From: Carallia brachiata
Lineage: Eukaryota; Streptophyta; Magnoliopsida; Malpighiales; Rhizophoraceae
Reading direction: 5' to 3'
NCBI GenBank assembly: GCA_021464245.1
Contig: JADCRB010000004.1
Coordinates: 1,545,103-1,609,102, forward strand
Length of the DNA: 64,000 nucleotides
Positions 13,501 through 23,215 of this stretch are shown one piece after another. The position numbers and the translations under genes were made by a program. The notes beneath the pieces were generated by a model, which was not told the DNA's origin, made no database searches, and worked only from the letters and a program-made list of their open reading frames with translations. Numbering within the stretch: the first letter of the stretch is position 1; every line of letters begins with the position of its first letter.

Positions 13501-13930
13501 AGTTGTTGCTGGACAATGTTAGTTTTGTTTTTCTATCCGTCCGAAAACAATATTATAATGTCAGTGGTAGGCACATGAATTGATGCATTCATATATTAAT
13601 TTATGTGCACTACAATGGGGCCATAAGCGTTCATAAAATTAGAAAGAATCAAAAGAAAAGGAAAGCCAAGATAAAAATATATAGTTAGTAATAAAACAGA
13701 AATAAATTTACATGAGTTATAGTTGATTGAAATTAAAAAAATTAGAAATAAATAAATTATTAGATATCATTAAATTAATTATATAATTATTTTATTGTTA
13801 TATAAAATTAAGTTGTGTACTGATGTTTCTTAAAAAAAAAAAAGACAGTAGACAATCGTCACCTTCCATTAATGCACAAAAATTTAGTTGGCAATATTCA
13901 TCCCCAAGAAATAACTAAGAAAAAAGAAAT
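10540..13930. other. Intergenic, AT-rich
   Basis: No gene is supported. Short (AT)n tracts occur at about 12200-12213 and 12757-12770. Around 13680-13815 is an AT-rich motif (AATAAATTATTAGATATCATT) with variants near 14560 and 31070, suggesting a degenerate repeat family. The small open frames near 12243, 12914 and 13179 lack motifs and splice context. Confidence 0.4.
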
Positions 13931-13934
13931 AGAC

Positions 13935-14108
13935 ACTCTATTTAAACGTCTTTTAGGAGACATTTTAGTAGTTAGAATTCAAAATTTTTATTATAAAGGT
14001 CTTAAATTTAAATTCTGAAAAGGGACGAGTGAAATTTATGATAGGAGAGAGCTACCTCATTATATAATTTATAGTTTAATAGGCCTCCTAATGAACTAAA
14101 AAGATTAA
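13935..14108 (+). mobile_element. Decayed SINE-like copy, same family as 55.6 kb
   Basis: The order of landmarks matches the copy at 55630-55797: GACACTCTATTT/TTTTAGTAGTTAGAATTC at the head, TTATAAAGGTCTTAAATTTA, GTGAAATTTATG, GAGAGAGCTACCTCATTATA, and ATAGGCCTCCTAATGAAC near the 3' end. The tail is A-rich. The B-box region is degenerate, so it is an old copy. Confidence 0.55.
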
Positions 14109-15600
14109 TGGGCATAGGTTTAATACAGTTATTTTGGATACATGCTAAAATAAGAAAAAAGGAGAAAAAAAAAAATAATCATCCCAAGTTTTTGGGGTCC
14201 CCGTCTCTGATTGGCTGGAAGGAAATGCCATGGATGAGGACGATATTGACATTAGCGGTGCATAATGGAACTTCACGTTCTTATTTTTCACTGTGATAAG
14301 TAAGTTATGGAGGGAAACATTATGGATCAAGATGCACTTGCTTTCAGCACCCCCGCCCCCGCCCCCGGGGGGCACTGGCTCAAGCACAATGTTACAGACT
14401 CTCCAGTGGTGCTCGTGCTTCTCAACTTAGAAAATCATTAATTGGCTATCTTATGTAGGTACATAATAATAAATATAAAATTAATAAATATAATTTAAAT
14501 TATTATATTATAAAAAATATGATTAACCAACAAAATTATAAAAATATATAATTAAAAAATAAATAAATTATTAAATTAATTATATAATTTTTTATATATT
14601 ACAAATTATATGCCTATATAATAGTATCTTTTGTTAGTTAAGAAGAAGATGGTCCTTAAAGAGAAGTTCATTTTTGTGCAAAGTCATTTTGGAAAAATTG
14701 GTTAGTGGGTGTTGAGTTTTAATTATCATGATAATTATAGGTTGTACGTATATATTATTAAAAAAAAAACACTTTATCCAGGGGAGAAAGGGACAAAAGA
14801 GTGCATAACCTGGAAACAGAGTTTAAAAAAGAGTTACATTTGTGTAGCCGTGCGAACAAATAAGTTGACTTCATACTAAATACGAGGAAAAAAAAAGTTA
14901 AATAAAACTTAATAAAAAAAATAAAACTAAATTTAATTTATATATAATTTAAAAAAATTTTTTTTTTCTCTAATAAATAAATTAAAATAAGTAAATAGAA
15001 ATAATACTCTATAAATGATTACACTGAATGGCATAGGATATTTAGAATTATATAAAATGAGAAAAATTATGTAAGATATATAAAAACAATCACAAAATTT
15101 ATATATAAGATTTTAACTATTACAGTTTAAAAATTATATTAAATTTAAAAAAAAGTATTACAAAATACGTACTTTTGCCCATATAAAATTGAGTTCCTAT
15201 TATATTAAAAATAATAATGTTACAGCACTGAAAAAAAGTATGTCTAACAATTTTATTCGATATAATAATCATTTAAATTTTTACAACTGTACTTTTATGT
15301 TTTACAACTTAAAAATACTTTCATGTCTTTTTATTTTTTATTAAAAATATATATTATTACAAAAATTTAAACAATAATTATATTAATTAAAATTTTTAAA
15401 TATAGTTTTTTGATACTGTAACGATATTTTATTAAAAATTATATACAAAATATAAGTAACCATATAGCCGAATGAGAAGGCACGCTCCAACAAAAATGGC
15501 GACCCAAGAGACGGCAAGTGACTGAGTGAGAGAGGGATGATTTTATTTTGTCTCAACCGTCTGCGTTAAATACGACCCAATATCTTTTACAAACACCTTC
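14109..15600. other. Intergenic, AT-rich
   Basis: Contains a short GC island of C runs split by single G at about 14349-14372, and long AT-rich stretches at 14455-14640 and 14880-15440. The last 130 bp before 15600 are less AT-rich and probably belong to the hydrolase promoter. No gene is seen. Confidence 0.4.
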
Positions 15601-15638
15601 CAAAAAAAAAAAAAACCCCCTCAAAACTCTTCTTGTCC

Positions 15639-15644
15639 TATAAA
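15639..15644 (+). promoter_or_regulatory. TATA box of the alpha/beta-hydrolase gene
   Basis: TATAAA in CCTATAAAGGTACC lies 57 bp before the chosen ATG at 15701, a normal plant spacing if the 5' UTR is about 25-30 nt. No transcript data are available. Confidence 0.45.
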
Positions 15645-15700
15645 GGTACCTTCAGGTCCTTTTGTTTCCCAAACTCTCTTCTTGTGGTCGTTAATTTACC

Positions 15701-18523
15701 ATGGCACCGTCTTTCATCAGCGTCGTCTCCCTTTACAATTTCTATATCCGCCGCTGCTTCGCCACCGCCGGCCTCTCCCAACGAGCCATCGACATTGACG
15801 ATGAGACCACCATCCACGTCTGGGGTCCCAAGCCCACCGACCACCCGACCAACTCCCGCAAACCATCTTTGGTCTTGATCCATGGGTTCGGCCCCGCCTC
15901 TCACTGGCAGTGGCGCCGGCAGGTCCCTCCCACCAATGTTTTTTTAACGGTTGTCACCTTAATTAATTAATTAATTAATTACTGGATAATTATTTTATTT
16001 TTTGTTTTGTAGGTTCAATTCTTTGCGCCAATATTCAACGTGTACGTGCCGGATTTGGTCTTCTTCGGAGAGTCGACGACGAAGTCGTCGGAGAGGTCGG
16101 AGGTATTTCAAGCGAAATCCGTGGGGAAACTGCTGGAGAAATTAGGGGTGGAGAAATATCACGTGATGGGCACGAGCTACGGAGGGATGGTGGCGTACAA
16201 CGTGGCCAGGATGTGGCCGGAAAGAGTGGAGAAAGTGGTGATAGCGAGCTCCGGGGTGAATATGAAGAAAGGCGACAATGAACAATTGGCGAAGAGAGCG
16301 AAGCTGGAGAGCGTCAGCCATCTTTTGTTGCCCCAGTCGGCCTCCGACTTGAGAGCTCTGCTTGGCGTCGCCGTCGCTAGGCCTCCTCGCATTGCTCCTG
16401 ACTTCCTCTTGAACGACTTCATCAAGGTAACACTCTCTCCTATTTTTTTCTTTTCTCCGAGTTATGGTGTTCTTTGAATCAAAAAGAAATTTACATTAAT
16501 AATACGAATTCTGTATATAAATTAACACGGAGGTATCAGATTAAAAAAAAATAAGACACAAAATGTAATTTGATCTTTTATTTTTTTGGAGAAAACATAA
16601 TTTGACCTTTTCAAACTCGTTTTTTCTTTTCATTCTTTTATAATTTTTTTTTTAAAGTTAATTGATTGATGTTACATTCAGCTATTTGTATCATGGAAAT
16701 TTGGGTGTACACAAATTTAGTGGACTCAAAAAAATTTATACTATATTTTTACAGTTTTATAACTATATAAAATATAAACATATAGTATAAAAATATTTTA
16801 TGTGAATCTATTAGAGGGTGTTGTTATTGACACTCTATTTTAAGCTTAATACACGCTCAATAAATCATTATGATCTCCTTTTACTTCGTTATTAATGTGT
16901 AAAAATTAAAAGAGAGTGTAAATAACACTTTCCTTAATCAAAACCACCGCATCGCAATGGACCTACTACTGAGAAAAAAAAAAAAACAATAAATTAACTT
17001 TCTTTCTGTCTTGGGGTAAAGTTGGTGAGGCAGATGGAGAAATAGAAGCATGCTTTAATTGTAGTTGCACAGAATGGCACGTGTTTGGTGCAGACAAATC
17101 TAGAAGTTTGCTTGGTGACGTTAGAAGTTAAAACCTCATGAATATTCCATAGTGGGCATTAACATATCAAATATGCATTTATATCAAATAATTTCAAAAA
17201 GGAAAATATGAAACAAATTGAATAATAGGTATATCAAGTTTGAAATATATTAAAGTTCGAATATTTTGAATTTGCACTATTCAAATTTCAAATTCTTTTA
17301 ATTTTTTGGTTCGAAATATTAGGATCTAGGTCTTTATGTGGATCATATACATGTGCAGCAACTGTACAGGGATAAGAGAAATGAGAAATTAGAGCTTCTA
17401 CAAGGACTAACCCTTGGACGAGATGAAACCACAAATATCTATCCGCTTCAACAGGTAATCCCATTGACCACTGCTAACTGTCGTTAGAAATTTTCAGGCA
17501 CAGCATGGAACTTTCTAATTGATTGCAAGTGTATGTACTTACCTGCTTGCTGTGTGGACAGAACGTTTTGATAGTATGGGGAGAGGATGACAAGATTTTT
17601 CCATTGAAGATGGCCGAAGAACTTCAAAGGTTGGTGCTTCACCGTATTTCAACTTTAATTTTATCGATTGGTCTATTTGTTTTTGTGTCTGGTCAACATC
17701 AGATTAGTCATTAGATGATATAGTACATACATAACATGAATCGTCTCTAACAAAACAAAAACAAAAACAGCATTGGTCAATGAATGGCGAAAATAACCGG
17801 TACCCATTTTGGATAATTGTGTAAAATTTTGATTTGTGGACATGTAAGAAGGGATATGTAAGGAATATACAGTTTATTTAATGATATTTAATAATTTATT
17901 TATTTATTTTTAATTTAAATATATTTATTATAATTTAATAATTTAGATTACAATATATTCATTGCCTACTTCACTGTACGTTGCATAAAACATTTTTTAT
18001 TGCAAAATTGTATGCCTGATGAGGTGTTTAGTTTGGCGTTTTGGGATCTCAAATGTGAAAAGGACTTGACGTTGCCCAATTGATTAGATTGTAATGAGCG
18101 ATATCGTACCTGGCCAGTTGTCTTCGTTGCTTTCTATTAAAAAAATGGTTACCGGTTACGAAGGGAAGGAAAACTCATACGGAAATGAATAATTTTTGTG
18201 TGCAACTAATTGCTACGGTGGTTGGTGAAATGGTGATGACTGTGTTACTGTTTTTTTAATTAAAAAAGAAGGCAGTTAATTGTTTTCTTTTTAATTAAAA
18301 CATTCAAAGAGAAAATTTGTATGTCCTAGCTGTGAAGAGTCAGCTAGTAGAATCGTATTTCTGTCATTGACCAGCAAGCTGTTGCATTTTGCATTGCAGG
18401 TTATTAGGGAAGAATGTGAAGTTAGAAACAATAGAGAATGCGTCTCATGTACCCCAAATGGAAAGACCGATGAAGTTCAATTATATTGTCAAGAATTTCT
18501 TGTGTGGTGGCAGCTCTCCCTGA
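15701..18523 (+). CDS. Alpha/beta-hydrolase fold protein
   Basis: A soluble serine hydrolase of the alpha/beta fold, of the kind annotated in plants as monoacylglycerol-lipase-like or 2-hydroxymuconate-semialdehyde-hydrolase-like. The substrate cannot be read from sequence. Five exons join in frame: 15701-15922, 16013-16426, 17323-17454, 17562-17629 and 18400-18523, giving 319 aa. The oxyanion motif LIHGFG is near residue 60, the nucleophile elbow is GTSYGG with Ser129, the acid is in WGEDDKIFP (Asp266), and the His is in NASHVPQMERP (His295). The catalytic triad is therefore complete. The start is the first ATG after the TATA box, in ACCATGGCA, a strong context. No signal peptide is evident, although the N-terminus YNFYIRRCFATAG is hydrophobic and basic and could direct to an organelle. 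The gene appears intact. Confidence 0.92.
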
Positions 18524-18941
18524 TCAACTTCTTTCGCTGCTTTCTGTAGTGTGGGGTTATTGTTATTACTGTTACTATTTGTAGTAGAGGGGTAATTTTG
18601 ATGAAAGTATAGATCTGGCTGCCTCCAAGTACTTTTTTTTTTTTCTAGTCTAGTTTCCCTTTTCAATAATTTAAATAAAGAAATAGGAAGATGATTCTAA
18701 CCACACCCATATGCGTGATCATATCAACAAAGCACATAATCATTAGATGTTATGTCCCCATTTTTTTGGTTCTTATAAAACAATTGAAGAGTATTTTACG
18801 TGTACACATACAAAATCAGGACCCAATAAAATAATCACCGTCTCATCCTCAAAATCATGATCACAAGATTTTGAAATAAAACTACGAAAAGTCGAACCAT
18901 TTTTTTTTTCTAAGTCTTGCAAGGGAGGGTTTTGGAAGAGC
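18524..18941. other. 3' UTR and flank of the hydrolase gene
   Basis: Probable 3' UTR to about 18670, with AATAATTTAAATAAAG near 18664-18680 as a possible polyadenylation region. After that I see no feature until the transposon at 18942. Confidence 0.35.
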
Positions 18942-19444
18942 CTATGAAGCATGGACACTTCAAAAAATAAAAGTACTGCGTGTCGGATACGCGGGACACG
19001 TAACGGACACGCGGTGGACACGTGTCCGACACTGCTAGAAGTGTCCGCTAAAAATTTTTTTTTTTTTAAATTTGGACACGCGTGTCGGACACGGGAAGCA
19101 CAAGTGTCCAACACGCCGCGGACACGTCTGAATATTTTTATAATTATTTTTAACAAATAGAAAAAGAAAAATTCTTAAAAATTATAATTAATACTATCAA
19201 TTGTCCATAACTTTTAAAATGCTTAAATTTCAACTTGTTTTTAATTTTAATAGAAAAATTAAATTGATTACAAAATTTAATATCTCTATTTTAGTCTTTC
19301 ACAATAAAAAATAAAGAATCTTACGATATATTATTTGAATAAAAATTTTCTAAATTTATAATAATTATATAAATATATTTTTGAGTAAATAAAATTTATA
19401 AAATTATTTAAAAATATATATATGATATACACAAATTTTATAAA

Positions 19445-19481
<37 letters not shown>

Positions 19482-19586
19482 CCGTGTCCAAACCGTATCC
19501 GTGTCTTAATATTTTTAAGATTAGTGTGTCGCTGTGTCCGTATCATACTGTATTTATATCGCCGTGTCCGTATCCATGCTTCATAA
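18942..19586. mobile_element. Non-autonomous hAT-like DNA transposon rich in GGACACG repeats
   Basis: Terminal inverted repeats are TATGAAGCATGGACAC at the left end and TATGAAGCATGGATAC as reverse complement of the right end. The element is flanked on both sides by the 8-bp duplication GGAAGAGC (18934-18941 and 19587-19594). Subterminal regions carry many copies of GGACACG/CGTGTCC in both orientations, dense at 18975-19130 and 19485-19575. The core is AT-rich and holds an (AT)n tract at 19450-19480. There is no coding capacity. An 8-bp duplication fits the hAT superfamily, and repeated subterminal motifs are where hAT transposases bind. The family assignment is inference. Confidence 0.8.
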
Positions 19587-19761
19587 GGAAGAGCAGATCA
19601 TTCAACGGCGTAATTGCAGTCGGTACGTTGGCACTTGGGAGGCCCAATTGTGCCGCGGGCTCTATTTGATAAATTAATTACTTTCTTGCTCTCTCACCTG
19701 GTGATTAGGCCTATAAGATAAATTCTCAAATTCTTAATTAACAAGTCTCATTAAAAAATAA

Positions 19762-20208
19762 GGCAAAAATTATAATTTTACCTATTATCTTTGCACGTTT
19801 TAAAATTTTCATTCACAATATTTTTTTTATTTTGAATTCCATCTTCAATATTTTTTTCGTCAATTTTTTTGCTCTTTTCGATTAATTAACCGTTAAATGT
19901 GACCCGTAACAGTACAATCAGTGATACATTTGATGCTTTTATATAATTGAAAGAAAGAGATTAAAAAAAATATAAAAAACAGATTATCGACTGTAACGTA
20001 ATAATATATTACTGACGTGAGTTATAAATATGATGATATATTACTAATTGAACTGTCACGTATTATACTTAACAGTTAACTAACAGAAAAATATAAAAAA
20101 AATTTGACGGAAAAAAACGTTGAAGGTGAAATTTAAAACAAAATAACTTTATAAGTAAAATTTTAAAACATAAAAAAAAATAATATGTGAAATTATAATT
20201 TTTGTCAA
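19762..20208. mobile_element. Long-TIR (Mutator-like) MITE, about 450 bp
   Basis: The left half (CAAAAATTATAATTTTAC, GTTTTAAAATTTT, ATTTTTTTCGTCAATTTTTTT, TAATTAACCGTTAA) matches the reverse complement of the right half (TAACAGTTAACTAACAG, TTGACGGAAAAAAACG, AAATTTTAAAACATA, GTGAAATTATAATTTTTG) over about 180 bp. Flanks share AAAAAATAA (19753-19761 and 20209-20217), consistent with a 9-bp duplication, though this word is low in complexity. Nearly the whole element is inverted repeat, with no coding capacity. A related half copy lies at 48530-48700. Confidence 0.7.
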
Positions 20209-20217
20209 AAAAAATAA

Positions 20218-21498
20218 TAATTGAATTTATACTTCGTAGGTTTGACTACCGGTGAAGGATTTGAAAAAACTAACAAGTCGTTCCCCCTCCCATTTTCTTA
20301 GATTAAACAAATAGTTTTGACAGCTGCTTAAGTTGAAATGGGTTGATCTAAGATTACTTCCAAGGCAGGTTTTCCACCACGGCGTCCAAAGAAGATAAGG
20401 TACTTAGAATTTTGTGCGTGCAGTAGGCATAGGTCTCTTTCGCGAGCCTTCATTGATTAAATTATAATAATGTCATTATTCTTACCATTTCTTTCTCAAG
20501 TCTCAACTCTACCATCGTCTTGACGTGTGTGTGTTAGTTTTTTTTTTTTTTTTTTTGAGAATGTTGATATGTGTAAGTTTAAAGAGTTATAACATTGAAA
20601 AAAACTATTTAAGGAAAGAAATATTCTCAATGATGCACCGTACCTATTTAGTAATTTCTTGTAATTCTGGTAATTTTATGAAAAGATAACATCACTTATT
20701 AGTGGTGATTTGAGTTTGCCAAAGTCTTGAAATCTATTAATTTGATTAGGATATGTAATTTGATTAGGATATGCATGCAATTGACCGGGATTTGTGGGAC
20801 CCTTTTTTTAAAATTCATTAGAAAGTTGATTAGCTGTATAAGATAAGTTTCTCTTTTCAGATAAAATTCAATATTTTAAAAATAAAAATTTTAAATTTTA
20901 ATAATTAAAATATTCTTTAAGTTCCGTAAAATCTTTTTTTGCTCGTAGAATCATATTTTTATTTTATCCTTTGCGTTGGGGACCAACGGCGAGACTTGGC
21001 CGCCGGCCAATCCAGTTCACAGACAGAAGTTAGAGATTATTTTATTTTTTTCTCTTGAAAAGTGGGGTTAGAGCTCGATAACAAAAGGGATGGGTGACGA
21101 ACGGCGGGGGTTGCCCGCCTTCGCAATAGGCAAATGGTTCAAGCCGTCAGTGACTCCCAATGTAAAGTTTAGGCCGCCATTTTAACCAAAGGGATCACTT
21201 GTTACGGTGCACACAAGATAAAATGACAAATTGCCACTCTTGCTAAGCACTCAACGACCGTGTTACCTTCTTGGAAAATCTAAGACAATCGCAGAGCTTA
21301 CAACCTATTTCAGGAAATTAATGGGCCCACGATTTGATTCGAGGCCCACCATTAGTCGAAAAATTTCATGAATGGGGTTGCTGGCCTGGCCAGCTAAACC
21401 TATCAATCTGTCATATTAGGGAAATATAGGCAGCCAGCTTATTGGACCCGCCGAAACCTTATGGACCGGAAAGAGATTCTTTTAGATGCGTTTAGTTA
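20218..21498. other. Intergenic
   Basis: AT-rich to 20950, then a less AT-rich stretch (20960-21480) without a usable open frame. No gene or RNA is supported. Confidence 0.4.
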
Positions 21499-21582
21499 TA
21501 CAATATGACGTTCTACCAAAAAAAAAAAAAAAAAAAAAAAATATTACAAAAAACCAAAAACATTAGAAAAAAAAAAGCAACT

Positions 21583-23178
21583 ATGGAAGTCAACCCGGCG
21601 GCATCTACTGAGGAAGCAGATCAGATAGCTCGGAGCAATAAGAAAGTTAAGGTCGCTGGTAATGGTGGAGAGTCTATAGGAGAGGCTATGGAGATGGAGC
21701 GACCTGTTGTCTCTTATCGGGACATTTTCCTCTCGTCGAAGCGCCGTGTGGCGTGGGGTGAGAGAGTTCCGGCTATGTCTGATGAGAGTGAGGATGAAGT
21801 TTTCTCTGATGATGATCTTGACCAGGGATCTCGCGATTGTCCTAAGTTCCATCTGTCAGCCACAGAGAAGAGAGAATTTCGTGAACCTTGGAGGAAAACC
21901 CTCATTATCAAGTTGCTGGGGCGCAAACTTGGGTATGCTTTTTTGCAGCGCCGTCTTCAACAAATGTGGGATCCAGATGGCTCTTTCAGTTTAGTGGAAT
22001 TGGGAAACGAGTTTTTCATGGTGCGCTTTGCGAATCCGGAGGATTATCAGAAGGTGCTGGAAGGAGGACCGTGGGTTATCCTTGGACATTACCTCACGAT
22101 TCGACGTTGGCAACCTGGCTTTGACCCTGATGAGGCTGGCATTGATCGTGTAGCTGCTTGGGTCCGATTACCTCGTCTCCCAGTGGAGTTTTATAATGTG
22201 AAGTTTCTATGGAGGGTGGGTAATCGAATTGGAAAGACTATGAGGATTGACACTACAACAATGGAGGTGTCTCGAGCTAACTACGCCCGTCTTTGTGTTG
22301 AGTTGGACCTCACCCAACCCTTGGTGACCCGGTATGAACTCGAAGGCAAAATCAGACCGATAGAATATGAGGGCCTACAGTTAGTGTGCTTTGAATGTGG
22401 CCGTTATGGCCACCTTGCGGGGGAGTGTAATCCGCAAAATTGTGCTGAGGCACCACAGGGGGATGCAGGTGGTGCTCCACAGCAAAGGCCAGAGGTTACA
22501 GAAAAATACGGCCCCTGGATGCTGGCACCACGACGGACCAGGCGTGGCCCCCCTCGTCGAAACAGGGAAGCTGCAGGGGATGATCGGAATGCTAGCACAA
22601 GTCAAGGATTTGGTTCTCGTTTTGCTGTTCTTGATCGGAGTGATGGACAGTTGGATGATGAGACACAGGCTGCACCGACGAGGAGCAATTCGCTACAATC
22701 CAACGAAGTCTTGGGTAGTGGAGTACGAGCTAGTGGTGTTAAGCCACGTGGTGGACAAGGGCTGCAAAAGGACGAGCGCAGGGTAGTGGTAGAGAGGCCT
22801 GCAAACCGGCGGGACATTAATTTGACAGACGTGAATGACAATCAAGCTTCAGTCACTGGCGGGTCCCTTGTTACTTTAAACCCACACCCTCGTCAAGAGG
22901 CGGCTACCAACCCTTGCTCTTCTCAGCACACAACCCCACAAATAGAGAGGTTAATTGGGCTGGATAATCCTGAAGTTGGGCTCATGGTTGGTGGGTCTTT
23001 GGATCCAATAAATCATAGGGTCCGAAACCCCCTTCCCTCACCCCAAACTGAACCTCCTGATCTGGATTTGGGGTATGAGGCCTCCCTTCAATCTGCAGTA
23101 GCCGAGACCCCAATGTTAGTGGACCAAGTTGAAGTGCCGTGCAAAGAGAGATTGGTGGAGAGTTCTATTGGGCTCTAA
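21583..23178 (+). CDS. LINE ORF1 protein (DUF4283 plus zinc knuckle)
   Basis: The ORF1 product of a plant L1 element, thought to bind the element RNA and form the ribonucleoprotein that is reverse transcribed. The frame is intact, 531 aa from the ATG at 21583. The frame is open further upstream through a lysine-rich run encoded by the poly-A tract, but ATGGAAGTC gives the more natural start. Residues about 110-250 look like the DUF4283 region (GNEFFMVRFANPEDYQKVLEGGPW is the family's hallmark passage, near residue 140-165). A CCHC zinc knuckle, CFECGRYGHLAGEC, spans residues 269-282. The C-terminal 240 residues are low in complexity and polar, as usual. ORF2 begins 37 bp after the stop. Confidence 0.9.
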   Translation: MEVNPAASTEEADQIARSNKKVKVAGNGGESIGEAMEMERPVVSYRDIFLSSKRRVAWGERVPAMSDESEDEVFSDDDLDQGSRDCPKFHLSATEKREFREPWRKTLIIKLLGRKLGYAFLQRRLQQMWDPDGSFSLVELGNEFFMVRFANPEDYQKVLEGGPWVILGHYLTIRRWQPGFDPDEAGIDRVAAWVRLPRLPVEFYNVKFLWRVGNRIGKTMRIDTTTMEVSRANYARLCVELDLTQPLVTRYELEGKIRPIEYEGLQLVCFECGRYGHLAGECNPQNCAEAPQGDAGGAPQQRPEVTEKYGPWMLAPRRTRRGPPRRNREAAGDDRNASTSQGFGSRFAVLDRSDGQLDDETQAAPTRSNSLQSNEVLGSGVRASGVKPRGGQGLQKDERRVVVERPANRRDINLTDVNDNQASVTGGSLVTLNPHPRQEAATNPCSSQHTTPQIERLIGLDNPEVGLMVGGSLDPINHRVRNPLPSPQTEPPDLDLGYEASLQSAVAETPMLVDQVEVPCKERLVESSIGL

Positions 23179-23215
23179 GTAAGGTATTGTTTCCCGTTCC
23201 TTTTTCTTTAAATTT

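Noticed and set aside
14345..14375. GC-rich island of C runs split by G
   Set aside because: Only about 25 bp, not a CpG island or promoter; simple-sequence expansion.
15638..15904. 88-codon minus-strand open frame rich in Gly and Asp
   Set aside because: Antisense shadow of exon 1 of the alpha/beta-hydrolase, caused by its high GC content.
20385..20440. Minus-strand peptide FFGRRGGKPALEV in a less AT-rich patch
   Set aside because: Very short, no splice context and no recognised family; not enough to call a gene fragment.
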